Virus record (IMG/VR): IMGVR_UViG_3300010367_000378
Coordinates: 23,901-87,900 of that record
Reading direction: 5' to 3' (one strand)
Origin: a virus
DNA: 64,000 nucleotides
Part shown: piece by piece, positions 57,011 through 64,000 of the stretch
Layout: each line of letters opens with the position of its first letter
Numbering within the stretch: the stretch's first letter is position 1
Notes under the pieces: generated by a model
Seen by the model: the letters and a program-made list of their open reading frames with translations, nothing else
Databases searched by the model: none
What the model was told of the DNA's origin: nothing
Translations under genes and position numbers: made by a program

Positions 57011-58305
57011 CAGGCGCCGAACGCCTCGAAGAGAAGCCCCTGGCCAGCGTCATCGGTCACCAGGGCAGGGCGGCGGCGCCGGAAGAGGACCGGGGCCTCC
57101 AGGGTGTGCTCGATCTCCCCCCGGTCGACGAGCCGCCACAGGGCGGCGTTGACGGGGGTGGTGAACAAGACGTCGGCCGTGAGGTCGAAGATCTCGACCC
57201 CCAGCCGGTTGAAGGTGCGCGGCTCGCCGTCGGCGAGGCCTTCGAGGAGCAGCTCCTCCAGCTCGGCCGCCGGCCTCTTGGCGAGGGTCCGGTGCGGAGC
57301 TCGATCCTGGTGGCCACCCTTCGGCCGTGGGGTCCGCTGGGGATCGCCTGGCGCGCGCACCAGGTGGGTGTAGGCGGCCAGCCCTTCGCGATCGGCGACG
57401 GCGCCAAAGACCCAGGTCAGGATGCCGGTCGCCGCCGGCTGGTTCGCCGAGATCCCGCTCGTGGTGCTGGCGGCCTCCGCCGCTTCCTCCTGGAGCCGCC
57501 CCTGCAGGTGCTCGATGACCTCGTCCCAGTCCACCCCGTAGCAGGAGCCCCCGGTCTTCCCGATCACCGGCGCCACCACCTCGCGCATCTCCTCCGGATC
57601 GGTGATCTCGCTCGCCTGCTCCAGCAGCTCTTGGCGGTGCTCGATCGTGAAGACGGCGTTCGCGGTGCTGTGGTTCGAGAATCCGCAGACCTCGGGCTCG
57701 GACCCGCGCAGCTCGCGGTCCAGGGTGGCGAAGGTGACCTCGATGCCCGTACCGTATTCGCGGAAGGCATTCTTCTCGATCATCTCCCAGGTGGCGGAGA
57801 TGCAGCCCGGGAGCTCCAGCGCGCAGCGGGTCAGCAGGTCACCCAGCCCGTTGGGGCCGAGGGTGACGATCCGGCCGCCGGGTGCCAGCAGGCTCCAGGC
57901 GTGCTCGATGTGCCGCACGTAGGTGTTCCGGGAGAAGGGCGGGTTCATGACGATCCGGTCGTAGAGAACAGCCGGCCGATAGGAGAGGAAGTCTTCCCCC
58001 ACCAGGTGGGCCTCGCCGGCGGCGAGCAGCCGCTCGCGGGCCGCGGCGTCCGTCTCGCAGACGTCGATCTGCTCGGCGCCGGCCAAGCGGAGGAGGTGCA
58101 CGAGGCGTCCGTCGCCGGCGCTGGGCTCCAGGTAGCGCATGGAGGGGAGGGCGGGCCCTGCCTCGCGGACCATGGCCTCGCCCACCTCCATCGGGGTGTA
58201 GAAGGCCTGGCGCGCCTTCCGCTGGGCCTTCGCGTCCAGGACCTCGTTGACCGGCTGGAACGTCACGGTCGCCCCGGGGGACACGTGGGGCGCTTCGTGC
58301 TCCAC
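57010..58305 (-). CDS. Adenine-specific DNA methyltransferase
   Basis: 431 residues. A class I methyltransferase: SAM motif YLEPSAGDGRL (58-68) and catalytic NPPF (121-124) before SRNTYVRHIEHAWSLLAPGG, the N6-adenine type. The phage form lacks an obvious target recognition domain. The C-terminal third (LEELLLEGLADGEPRTFNRLGVEIF) is less conserved. It probably methylates phage DNA to evade restriction. Start GTG at 58305, inside the end of the preceding gene. Confidence 0.8.
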   Translation of the reverse strand: MEHEAPHVSPGATVTFQPVNEVLDAKAQRKARQAFYTPMEVGEAMVREAGPALPSMRYLEPSAGDGRLVHLLRLAGAEQIDVCETDAAARERLLAAGEAHLVGEDFLSYRPAVLYDRIVMNPPFSRNTYVRHIEHAWSLLAPGGRIVTLGPNGLGDLLTRCALELPGCISATWEMIEKNAFREYGTGIEVTFATLDRELRGSEPEVCGFSNHSTANAVFTIEHRQELLEQASEITDPEEMREVVAPVIGKTGGSCYGVDWDEVIEHLQGRLQEEAAEAASTTSGISANQPAATGILTWVFGAVADREGLAAYTHLVRAPGDPQRTPRPKGGHQDRAPHRTLAKRPAAELEELLLEGLADGEPRTFNRLGVEIFDLTADVLFTTPVNAALWRLVDRGEIEHTLEAPVLFRRRRPALVTDDAGQGLLFEAFGA

Positions 58306-58619
58306 CGCGAGAGCGCCGAGTCGATCGAGTAGCGAGGAGACGGCGCGCCCTGCCGGCGCTGCCGGCGATGGGTCCCGCAGTGGCGGCAGGCAGCCAGGTC
58401 CTCAAAGACGAGGTCGAGATCCGCCACCTCGCCGGCGAGCTTCTGGACGGGGTCCCAGCGGTGCCGGGAAACGTTCTCGCCCCCGAGTGCGCGGACGATC
58501 TCCTTCCGGTTCTCGTCGTTCTCTACTGCCTCCCCTTCGCCCTGCTCGATCAGCCAGTCAACATCGCAGAGCTCGCATTCACCGGCTGGCCGGAGATCCT
58601 CATGGCCACAGGCTCTCAT
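58263..58619 (-). CDS. Small phage protein with two Cys clusters
   Basis: 118 residues. CGHEDLRPAGECELCDVDWL (a zinc-knuckle-like group) at the N terminus and CRHCGTHRRQ near the end, separated by a helical stretch. Not recognised. It overlaps the methyltransferase start by 43 bp, which is more than usual, so the real stop or the methyltransferase start may differ. Confidence 0.45.
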   Translation of the reverse strand: MRACGHEDLRPAGECELCDVDWLIEQGEGEAVENDENRKEIVRALGGENVSRHRWDPVQKLAGEVADLDLVFEDLAACRHCGTHRRQRRQGAPSPRYSIDSALSRWSTKRPTCPPGRP

Positions 58620-58972
58620 GGGACTGCTGCTTCCTTTGGTAGGTCGGCTGTGGCCAGGACCTCGCGGATTGGCGCGGCGATCCGGTCGAGGGCCTCGCGG
58701 GCTTCCCGGTCGTAACCCATCGACCAGAGGAGGTGGAGCGTCGCGAGCGCCTCGCCAAGGTCCTCGAAGCCGGCGTCGTCGGCCATTTCCTCAGCGTGGG
58801 AGAGGAACTCGCCGACGTTGGCCCGGGCGACGTCCTCGCCGGCGATCGGCTCGTCTCCATCCGGCCAGGCACGAGCGGCGGTCCAGCCGTGGAAGCGGGT
58901 CGCCCACGGCTTCCCGGTGAGGAGGAGAGGGTGGGCGACCAGGTTGTGGACGAGCTGCCAGAAGAAGCGCAT
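58616..58972 (-). CDS. Conserved phage hypothetical ('HNLVAHP')
   Basis: 118 residues. The N terminus RFFWQLVHNLVAHPLLLTGKPWATRFHGWTA is a conserved phage motif set (HNL.AHP......FH.WTA), here fused to a helical acidic region (LSHAEEMADDAGFEDLGEAL). Function unknown. 4-bp overlap with the next gene. Confidence 0.6.
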   Translation of the reverse strand: MRFFWQLVHNLVAHPLLLTGKPWATRFHGWTAARAWPDGDEPIAGEDVARANVGEFLSHAEEMADDAGFEDLGEALATLHLLWSMGYDREAREALDRIAAPIREVLATADLPKEAAVP

Positions 58973-58982
58973 CGGGGTCTCC

Positions 58983-59243
58983 TCAGAAAGTAGCGATCCA
59001 GACCCGGGCCCGATCGGCCCAGGCGTAGATCAGGTTCCAGGCGTCGTCGAAGGCTTCGACGTCGTCGCCGTCTTCCTCGTCCGCGAGCTCACGGAGGGGC
59101 TCCAGCAGGTGCTCCGGGGGCTTCACCCGCAGAGCCTCGAAGCGCTCGACGATCCCCTTGCACAGGGCGCCGAGGGTGATCTCTTCCTCCTCCTTCGCCG
59201 CCCAGAGGTCGGCGATCTCCAGGCGGGCTTCCCAGTGAGGCAC
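58983..59243 (-). CDS. Hypothetical phage protein
   Basis: 86 residues: IADLWAAKEEEEITLGALCKGIVERFEAL followed by acidic helices and ending WNLIYAWADRARVWIATF. Resembles short phage proteins of unknown role. Small gaps (3 and 10 bp) separate it from its neighbours, which fits one operon. Confidence 0.5.
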   Translation of the reverse strand: MPHWEARLEIADLWAAKEEEEITLGALCKGIVERFEALRVKPPEHLLEPLRELADEEDGDDVEAFDDAWNLIYAWADRARVWIATF

Positions 59244-59246
59244 GGC

Positions 59247-59828
59247 TCACACCTCCAGCCGCGTCAGGCCGCGGCGCTTGATCTCATCGTCGAAGTGGTC
59301 GATGAACGGGGAGACGGGCGCTTCGAGGACCTCGGCGAACTCCGCGTCGAAGGCTTCCTGGGCGGCGTCCCCGTTGGGGCCAGGGCCGGTCAGGTAGGCG
59401 CGCAGGATGCGCGGTCCGATGGCCCCCTTGCGCCGGAGCATCCGGTCCGCGGCCAGCAGGTGGTGGTCCTCCATGGCGGTGACGTGGATGTCCTCGCCCT
59501 CGCGGGTCGTCCAGATCCCCGCGGCGGCCTTCGCTTCCAGGTCCTGGCGTGTTGCCGTACCCATCCTCGGGTCTCCTTCCTTGGGGGCCAGCGGCCCGTA
59601 GATGTCGCAGGTGGCGCAGCGCCCGCACCTCGAGCAGGTGCCACGCGGTTCTCCGTGCAGGGTGCAGGTGATCGGCAGGGAGACGCCGAAGAAGCAGTTG
59701 CCGCTCCGGCGGTGGGTCATGCCGGCGTGCTCGGGCTTCCGCGGCCAGCCGAAGGAACAGCGGCAGCTATCGCGGTCCGGGTTGCCGCACCGGGAGTGGT
59801 GGACGAGGCCGGCGGCGTCAGTCCTCAC
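59247..59828 (-). CDS. Cys-rich plus 'EDHHLLAADRML' phage protein
   Basis: 193 residues from GTG at 59828 in a GTGA overlap. The N-terminal half has many Cys/His residues (HSRCGNPDRDSCRCSFG; CSRCGRCATCDIYG), probably zinc-binding. The C-terminal half IWTTREGEDIHVTAMEDHHLLAADRMLRRKG is a conserved phage module found alone in other genomes, so this is a fusion. Role unknown. Confidence 0.5.
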   Translation of the reverse strand: MRTDAAGLVHHSRCGNPDRDSCRCSFGWPRKPEHAGMTHRRSGNCFFGVSLPITCTLHGEPRGTCSRCGRCATCDIYGPLAPKEGDPRMGTATRQDLEAKAAAGIWTTREGEDIHVTAMEDHHLLAADRMLRRKGAIGPRILRAYLTGPGPNGDAAQEAFDAEFAEVLEAPVSPFIDHFDDEIKRRGLTRLEV

Positions 59829-60141
59829 GCAGCCGCCTCGCCCTCGGTCTTGATCTCGACCGGGTCATCCCACTTCAACCGGTAGGTGGACTCGCCGGCG
59901 GAGAGGACCTCGTCGCCCGCTGCGGCGGTCCGGCGGCTCACCACGAACCGGGCGAACTGCTCGGCGCTCAGCCGGACCCGGACGCTCTGGCCGTGCGTGA
60001 GCTTCGAGGCGACCGCCTGGCCGGGGCATCCGCAGCCAGCCCCAGCGAGTTGCGGAAGATGTCCGCGAGGCGAGCAACGACCTTCGCCGAGTTGGGGGCG
60101 TTGGGGGTGACGATCCGGAAGGTGATCTCGTAGGCGGTCAT
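59825..60141 (-). CDS. Hypothetical phage protein, apparent frameshift
   Basis: ATG at 60141 (GGAGAGGAGCC upstream) begins TAYEITFRIVTPNAPNSAKVVARLADIF. At about 60,020-60,045 the sensible frame changes, giving GQAVASKLTHGQSVRVRLSAEQFARFVVSRR... to WDDPVEIKTEGEAAA, stop 59825-59827, which overlaps the next GTG. The joined product is about 104 residues. Read without the shift it ends at 59968. Confidence 0.45.
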
Positions 60142-60171
60142 AGGCGGCTCCTCTCCGTTACGATTCATACT

Positions 60172-60189
60172 CTATATAGGCTACGTCAA
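60172..60189 (-). promoter_or_regulatory. Leftward promoter with partial operator
   Basis: On the minus strand TTGACG (60189-60184) is followed by CTATATAG (60179-60172) and AGTATGAAT. It shares the ATACTCTATA half with the 13.2-kb and 1.3-kb sites but is not a full palindrome. It drives the 60141 gene and the short-gene operon beyond it. Confidence 0.5.
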
Positions 60190-60242
60190 CAGGCGAGCCG
60201 CGATCCACCGAGAGTTGCGCCCAGTGCAGGCGATACGCGCTG

Positions 60243-60500
60243 CTAGGAATACCACCCGGCGTGGAGCTCACGGACGTCGTCAAAGAGGATCACCACCTGG
60301 GCGCCGCCCACCGTGCGCCCTCTCGCGATGTGGTCGTCGAGGCTTTCCAGCCAGACCGCGACCCTGCGCGGCGGATCGTCGGGATCTCCCGGAGGCCTGC
60401 TGATGATCGTCACCCGTTCGTTGAGCCTCTTGCGCAGCCAACTCCTGGCGACATAGCCGGCGGGGGAGAGGTGGACGTCCTTCTCCTCGAGGAGGCTCAC
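60243..60500 (-). CDS. Hypothetical phage protein
   Basis: 85 residues from GTG at 60500 (GTGA overlap). SLLEEKDVHLSPAGYVARSWLRKRL, then RVAVWLESLDDHIARGR, a small alpha/beta domain. Not recognised. Confidence 0.45.
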   Translation of the reverse strand: MSLLEEKDVHLSPAGYVARSWLRKRLNERVTIISRPPGDPDDPPRRVAVWLESLDDHIARGRTVGGAQVVILFDDVRELHAGWYS

Positions 60501-60709
60501 AGGCTGCCTCCCGGGTGCGTGGCGCGGCGGATGTCGTCGAGCAGCTCCCCCATCTCCCGACGGGCCTCGAGCAACTCCTGGTCCCATCTCTTGCGGCGCT
60601 GGCTTTTGGCCGCGGGCTCCAGGTCGGAGTCCCCAACGATCCGCTGGATCTGGTGGTTGGCCTCCGCGATCCGAGCGAGGATCGCGTCGTTGCGTTCGTT
60701 GAAGGTCAC
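60497..60709 (-). CDS. Small coiled-coil phage protein
   Basis: 70 residues from GTG at 60709 with TGGAGGT upstream. Two helices (NERNDAILARIAEANHQIQRIV; SQRRKRWDQELLEARREMGEL) predict a helical hairpin. Overlaps both neighbours by 4 bp. Function unknown. Confidence 0.45.
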   Translation of the reverse strand: MTFNERNDAILARIAEANHQIQRIVGDSDLEPAAKSQRRKRWDQELLEARREMGELLDDIRRATHPGGSL

Positions 60710-61407
60710 AGATACCTCCAGTCGATCTGCACCAGCTCCCGGGGGGTGGAGCGGGTGTGGAAGCGCTCCCAACGAGCAGGATCGAAGTCGGGCCCGGCTT
60801 TAAGCGGGGAGACGATGCACAACGCCGTCAGCTCGACGACAGCGAGGCCCGCCGGCCGGACCCCCTTCTCCCGAGTCTCGCGCGCGGGCCGCGAGCGGTC
60901 CGTGAGGATCACGGTCCTGTTTTTGGTCATCCACTTGGGGATCGCGTCCCGATAGAGCCGGGTCGCCTGCCGCCTCCGGATCTCGCTGGCGAGTTCCCCG
61001 GCGTTCAGGTGAGCGAGGTAGGGGAGGCGGACGTCGTGGGTGGTGGCCACCTCGGCCGCGAGGCCATGGATGAAGCTGGTGGAGGGGATCACGTGGTCGA
61101 GGCGGACGAACGGCGCCTCGGCCGGTTTCACCCGGCAGAGGCCCGGCTTCCCTGCCGCCCCCCTGGGGAGGACGTAGACCAGCATCCGCTCGGGCAGAGC
61201 GGCGAGCTCGGCCGCGTCCAGGGGGCGGTCCTTCATCGCCCACTGGCCGTGGGAGAGCAGGTGCCGCAGGGCGGGGTCGAAGCTGCGGGGGGACCGGTGT
61301 GGTCCCTTCCGGCCAACCGGCCCGGGCCCCGCTGCTGGGGAGATGCCGTCGGCCGCCAGCCGGCGCGCCACCTCGAGGAACAGATCATCTCCGTCGCGCT
61401 GGCTCAT
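60706..61407 (-). CDS. Hypothetical phage protein
   Basis: 233 residues from ATG at 61407. Not recognised. The N-terminal third is disordered. The rest has ERMLVYVLPRGA, FIHGLAAEVATTHDVRLPYLAHL and RLYRDAIPKWMTKNRTVIL, with a mixed alpha/beta pattern. It follows the gene with the 13-bp tract. Confidence 0.45.
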   Translation of the reverse strand: MSQRDGDDLFLEVARRLAADGISPAAGPGPVGRKGPHRSPRSFDPALRHLLSHGQWAMKDRPLDAAELAALPERMLVYVLPRGAAGKPGLCRVKPAEAPFVRLDHVIPSTSFIHGLAAEVATTHDVRLPYLAHLNAGELASEIRRRQATRLYRDAIPKWMTKNRTVILTDRSRPARETREKGVRPAGLAVVELTALCIVSPLKAGPDFDPARWERFHTRSTPRELVQIDWRYL

Positions 61408-61429
61408 TCGCAGATCTCCAGGATGCCAT

Positions 61430-61737
61430 TCATGTGGCTGCTGCTACTGGACTGCCGAGTTGAAGGTCGAACTCTTCGCCCGAAACGGCAGAGAGAACGA
61501 TGTTGCGAAGAGAGTCGTGCATGTGGTACCCCCCCCCCCCCTGTTCGTGAGCAAGTTCTTACTTACCAGATCCTCCCCGATTCTGCCGAAAGGACGGTGG
61601 GTGCGATCGCGCGCCACCATCGTCAACTCGTAGAAGTGGAGAGGCTCGGAGACGATGAGATCCCGAAGGATCATCATGGTGGTGGCGACGAGGGGCTCGG
61701 CCTCCTCGCTGCCGTTCTTCAGCCGCAGGACCTTCAC
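61430..61737 (-). CDS. Conserved phage protein with C13/G13 tract, apparently out of phase
   Basis: GTG at 61737 overlaps the upstream TGA. The N-terminal 60 residues (MILRDLIVSEPLHFYELTMVARDR, GRIGEDLVSKNLL) match a common short phage family whose ending is like VHDSIRNIVLSAVEGE. After the G13 run (minus strand) the literal frame gives GTTCTTLFATSFSLPFRAK (stop 61444). The frame that needs 11 or 14 G gives YHMHDSLRNIVLSAVSGEEF, the expected family ending (stop 61430). So the gene is either in an off phase or the run length is miscalled. Confidence 0.6.
61529..61541 (-). repeat. C13/G13 homopolymer in coding sequence
   Basis: Thirteen consecutive C on the plus strand inside a leftward gene. 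The family-like reading frame returns only with 11 or 14 bases. Confidence 0.9.
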
Positions 61738-62162
61738 CGGCGCCCCCGCTCGTGAAGGGAGCCAGCAGCTCGCCGATGCCGGTCATTGTTGCCCTGGCCC
61801 AGCGCCGGCGCCGGCTCGGCCGCCGGCCAGGAGTTGCGGACCTGGCCAGCCTGGATGTACTCATGCGGGCCGTAGTGGCCGCCCGCCCGATTGCAGGCGA
61901 CGTGGCCACGGGGATGGATGGCCTGACACCGCCCAGCCTCAAGCCCCAGGGGCGGCTCTACAGCGGCAGGCTCGGCGGCCTCGCACCGCAGTTCGAAAAG
62001 GTGGGCGGCGCCTCCGCCGATCATCACCACGCCGCCGGGCTCCAGCGCGAGGATGTCTTCGCGCACCTGGTCGTCTTCGAAGTCCTGCTCGAGGAAGTCA
62101 GCCAGGTTGATCGGCTGGCCGTTCAGCAGGTAGATCCGGGTGTCGCTCTTGTGGTCTTTCAT
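61734..62162 (-). CDS. Hypothetical phage protein with C..H..C..H motif
   Basis: 142 residues from ATG at 62162 with GGAGGAAG upstream. RIYLLNGQPINLADFLEQDF, then RCQAIHPRGHVACNRAGGHYGPHEY, a zinc-type motif (C-x4-H-x4-C-x7-H...) seen in short actinobacterial and phage proteins. Not assigned. It overlaps the next gene in a GTGA junction. Confidence 0.5.
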   Translation of the reverse strand: MKDHKSDTRIYLLNGQPINLADFLEQDFEDDQVREDILALEPGGVVMIGGGAAHLFELRCEAAEPAAVEPPLGLEAGRCQAIHPRGHVACNRAGGHYGPHEYIQAGQVRNSWPAAEPAPALGQGNNDRHRRAAGSLHERGRR

Positions 62163-62214
62163 GGCTTCCTCCATAGAGAGGGAGCCCCGGGATGGGGCTC
62201 CCCCGGTTACCTCT

Positions 62215-62529
62215 TCAGCGGTAGATCCGCTCGAGCTGGACACTGCGGTGGTCGGTGGAATTCGGGAGCTTGGCGATCGCCTCGTAGGTGCCGTGCTGGG
62301 CATAGATCCGGTAGCTGTGCCCGCGGGACGGCATGATCGCCGTGGGCTGGATGCCGGTGTGGTAGAGCAGCCCCCAGGTCACCACCGCGACGTTGGCGCA
62401 GTCGGAGGTCGGGATCAGGTTCCGGAGCCGGAGATACTCCGGCATCTCGATCCCGGTCGGCTTGCGCCAGGCCGCGATCGCCGCCGTCATCTCCTCGCGG
62501 AGCCGTTCGCTCATCTTCGGGGTCGCCAT
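62215..62529 (-). CDS. Hypothetical phage protein
   Basis: 104 residues: MSERLREEMTAAIAAWRKPTGIEMPEYLRLRNLIPTSD..., then VTWGLLYHTGIQPTAIMP. Predicted helical N terminus and a short beta C terminus. No family recognised. It is 3 bp after the previous gene, so in the same transcript. Confidence 0.45.
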   Translation of the reverse strand: MATPKMSERLREEMTAAIAAWRKPTGIEMPEYLRLRNLIPTSDCANVAVVTWGLLYHTGIQPTAIMPSRGHSYRIYAQHGTYEAIAKLPNSTDHRSVQLERIYR

Positions 62530-62532
62530 GGA

Positions 62533-62973
62533 TCAGGCCTCCCCCAGGATCGTGGCGCAGCCGCCGGCGCAGGAGTAGCAGTCGCGGCCGACCATGTAGC
62601 CCCAGCAGCCGTCATCGTGCCGGGCGGCGTCGACGTAGACGTCGCCGATGAGGGTGACCGTCTCGACCTCGACCGTTCCCTTCGTCCGCCCGTTGCGGTG
62701 GTAGGCGACGATCGTTCCCTTGGGGATGTAGATCTTGGTGAGGGGAAGCGTGCGGGTCGGGTACGTCACCCGCCAGATGCCGCCCTTGCCGGGCTCGCCC
62801 GGGCTGGTGCGCAGGATCTCGCCGCGGACCTCGGCGGCGAAGACGGCGGCCTCCTCGGGGGTGGTGAAGTAGTCGTAGTCGACGGGGCGGCAGGCGCAGC
62901 GCTTGCCGTGGGGCAGGTAGGAGCAGGAGCCGAAGTGGATGATCTCGTTGCGGCCGATGGTCTGGAGCTTCAT
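62533..62973 (-). CDS. Cys-rich hypothetical phage protein
   Basis: 146 residues. GSCSYLPHGKRCACRPVDYDYF, then a beta-rich middle (GIWRVTYPTRTLPLTKIYIPKG), and a C-terminal Cys cluster (GCWGYMVGRDCYSCAGGCATI). Several zinc or disulphide sites are possible. First gene behind the 63.0-kb operator promoter, so probably a major early or regulated transcript. Confidence 0.5.
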   Translation of the reverse strand: MKLQTIGRNEIIHFGSCSYLPHGKRCACRPVDYDYFTTPEEAAVFAAEVRGEILRTSPGEPGKGGIWRVTYPTRTLPLTKIYIPKGTIVAYHRNGRTKGTVEVETVTLIGDVYVDAARHDDGCWGYMVGRDCYSCAGGCATILGEA

Positions 62974-63026
62974 GTCGTTCGTTGCCTTTCTGAGCCCGTA
63001 GGCTCGGTTCGTTCGACGAAGGAAAG

Positions 63027-63053
63027 ACTATACGAACGTATAGAGCCTGTCAA
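63027..63053 (-). promoter_or_regulatory. Leftward promoter with operator CTATACGAACGTATAG
   Basis: On the minus strand TTGACA (63053-63048), 15-bp spacer, TATAGT (63032-63027). The palindrome CTATACGAACGTATAG (63028-63043) spans the spacer and -10, exactly as at 13.2 kb (one symmetry break in the middle). It drives the 62973 gene. Confidence 0.75.
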
Positions 63054-63181
63054 CCCCCTCCGCGCACGCGGATCTTTCTCCCGTTCGGGCGCGGCCGATT
63101 GTGGGGTCGGACACCTCCTCGACCTTTGAGGATGAGCTTCCGCCGGCGCCGATGCGTCCGGCCGATCCGCCGCTTCTTCAA
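63050..63181 (-). CDS. Small, very basic hypothetical protein
   Basis: 43 residues from TTG at 63181, overlapping the TGA of the previous gene (TTGA). KKRRIGRTHRRRRKLILKGR then RPHNRPRPNGRKIRVRGGG. Its stop overlaps the -35 box of the next promoter. Its basic, Arg-rich composition is typical of small nucleic-acid-binding phage proteins, but a 43-codon frame in such GC-rich DNA can arise by chance. Confidence 0.35.
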   Translation of the reverse strand: MKKRRIGRTHRRRRKLILKGRGGVRPHNRPRPNGRKIRVRGGG

Positions 63182-63408
63182 GGCCAGATCACGCAGAAGC
63201 AGACCAGGCCCTCGGTGGCCGGCTGCGTGCCCCACCAGGCCAGACCCGCGCGCTCGGCATCCTGGGCGAAACGCTCGGCTTCGTCGGAGCCGGAGGCCTC
63301 GCCGATATGGAAGTAAACCTCGACGAGCTCGTGCGTGTCGAAGCGGTGGAGGTCAAGGCGATCCTCGCGCCAGGCCCGCATCAGGCGGTTGAGCGTCTCG
63401 GTCAGCAT
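63178..63408 (-). CDS. Hypothetical phage protein
   Basis: 76 residues: LNRLMRAWREDRLDLHRFDTHELVEVYF, then EAERFAQDAERAGLAWWGT and CFCVIWP. A small alpha/beta fold is likely. It overlaps its upstream neighbour by 7 bp. Not recognised. Confidence 0.5.
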   Translation of the reverse strand: MLTETLNRLMRAWREDRLDLHRFDTHELVEVYFHIGEASGSDEAERFAQDAERAGLAWWGTQPATEGLVCFCVIWP

Positions 63409-63560
63409 GAACCGCGGAGCTCCAGCATGCCGGTGAGCTGGCGGATACGGAGGACGGTTTCACGCGCGAGCTCTCGGTCTCGGGAAGCCCGGACCGTGGG
63501 GATCTGGGAGATCAGGCTCTGCCGCAGGGCGATGAGGAAAGAGGTCGAGGGGTTGGTCAT
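63402..63560 (-). CDS. Small hypothetical phage protein
   Basis: 52 residues from ATG at 63560 with GGAGACG upstream. Almost all helical (SFLIALRQSLISQIPTVRASRDRELARETVLRIRQL). First gene behind the 63.6-kb operator promoter. Confidence 0.5.
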   Translation of the reverse strand: MTNPSTSFLIALRQSLISQIPTVRASRDRELARETVLRIRQLTGMLELRGSC

Positions 63561-63611
63561 TTTCGTCTCCGTTTCCTGGGGCTTGCCGCCCCGGTTCGTC
63601 GATAGAGAGAC

Positions 63612-63638
63612 ACTATACAGACGTATAGGAGAAGTCAA
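63612..63638 (-). promoter_or_regulatory. Leftward promoter with operator CTATACAGACGTATAG
   Basis: On the minus strand TTGACT (63638-63633), 15-bp spacer, TATAGT (63617-63612). Palindrome CTATACAGACGTATAG (63613-63628) in the same place as at 13.2 and 63.0 kb. It drives the 63560 gene; the end of the gene to the right overlaps it. Confidence 0.75.
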
Positions 63639-63859
63639 GCGGCCCGCCGGAGCTGTCGCGCCCATCGGATCTTGGGGCAGGTCGGGGCCCGGTCTTCCCT
63701 CGGCCGCGCGGCCCGGTGCCAGGAGCCGCCGCGGGTCCGGCTCTCGGGGCTCCATCCGGCGGCGATGAGGCTGGTGCCGGGCTCCGTCTCCAGGGTGTAG
63801 GTGATGATCCGCTCGAAGCCCCGGCGCTTCGCTTCGCGAGCTGCTGCACCGTAAAGCAT
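63635..63859 (-). CDS. XF1762-like protein, probably truncated
   Basis: About 75 residues (ATG at 63859; the open frame continues to 63964 but loses similarity). MLYGAAAREAKRRGFERIITYTLETEPGTSLIAAGW is the C-terminal half of the XF1762/GNAT-like phage family, normally about 140-160 residues with an N-terminal half that is missing here. The 40 residues at the C terminus are a Pro/Arg-rich tail. It is cut off where a rightward gene begins. Confidence 0.5.
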   Translation of the reverse strand: MLYGAAAREAKRRGFERIITYTLETEPGTSLIAAGWSPESRTRGGSWHRAARPREDRAPTCPKIRWARQLRRAA

Positions 63860-64000
63860 GGAGGCGGCATGGCGGACCAGCGCGGGCGCTACGGTGGGCC
63901 CCACGATCGCCGAACTGGCTGCCGCCAACGACCACATCGGGATCTGGATCGAGATGAAGCGCAACGCCGCCGCCGAGGCACTGGCGAAGTTCCAGGCGAA
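63858..64000 (+). CDS. Partial rightward hypothetical gene at right edge
   Basis: From ATG at 63858 the plus strand reads TSAGATVGPTIAELAAAND then HIGIWIEMKRNAAAEALAK, an amphipathic helical protein that looks coding, open to the window edge (about 47 residues). It faces away from the XF1762-like gene and almost touches it. Because both strands read well here, the assignment is uncertain. Confidence 0.35.
   Translation, partial: MEAAWRTSAGATVGPTIAELAAANDHIGIWIEMKRNAAAEALAKFQA

Noticed and set aside
1-64000. Integrase, attachment sites, and replication origin
   Set aside because: None recognised. Lysogeny cannot be decided from this window; the XRE regulator alone does not prove it.

Overview
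This window is a large part of the genome of a tailed double-stranded DNA phage (or prophage) with a long, non-contractile tail. It carries a terminase large subunit, a DUF4055-type portal, a head morphogenesis protein, a scaffold, a major capsid protein, connector proteins, a tail tube, a frameshifted tail chaperone pair, a 2,687-residue tape measure, tail-tip proteins, a large fibre and an endolysin cassette. No integrase, DNA polymerase or ribosomal gene is seen, so the genome is probably incomplete here or the phage relies on its host for replication. The DNA is very GC-rich. The host is probably a high-GC Gram-negative bacterium: there are Sec signal peptides, an M15-type endolysin and a spanin-like protein. 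One small secreted protein resembles the repeated extracellular domains I associate with Acidobacteriota, but this host guess is weak.

Layout. 1-1,252 (minus): a partial P-loop ATPase and a hypothetical gene, divergent from the next block. 1,377-21,544 (plus): a long, tightly overlapping operon with a RecU-like resolvase, a LAGLIDADG-like endonuclease, a HerA-like ATPase with two C-terminal winged-helix repeats, a free-standing LexA/S24 domain, a DUF5131 protein, a BCS1-like membrane AAA ATPase, a PAPS-reductase-like PP-loop protein, an HNH nuclease and many small conserved phage proteins. 21,541-27,234 (minus): endolysin, spanin-like protein, small secreted proteins and the fibre. 27,246-47,612 (minus): tail, connector and capsid genes. 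47,830-49,610 (plus): an inserted counter-strand island with an XRE regulator and an HExxH metallopeptidase-like gene. 49,656-54,442 (minus): head morphogenesis, portal and terminase. 54,580-54,656 (plus): tRNA(CAU). 55,077-63,859 (minus): small genes, an adenine DNA methyltransferase and small conserved phage proteins. A plus-strand gene enters the right edge.

Regulation. A palindrome with core CTATAC-N4-GTATAG recurs in intergenic promoters, with related sites at others. Three copies (13.2, 63.0 and 63.6 kb) have the same architecture, TTGACN - 15 bp - TATAGW, with the palindrome over the spacer and -10 box. This points to one phage regulator controlling scattered transcription units.

Most unusual points: a terminase that seems to carry a second, degenerate TerL-like ATPase domain at its N terminus; 11-13 bp G/C homopolymers inside three genes, one of which appears to be in an off phase; an S24 domain without its catalytic lysine; a set of secreted virion-like proteins; and several genes that look frameshifted (19.8-20.4, 49.2, 55.2 and 60.0 kb). 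The frameshifts could be biological or could be sequence errors.
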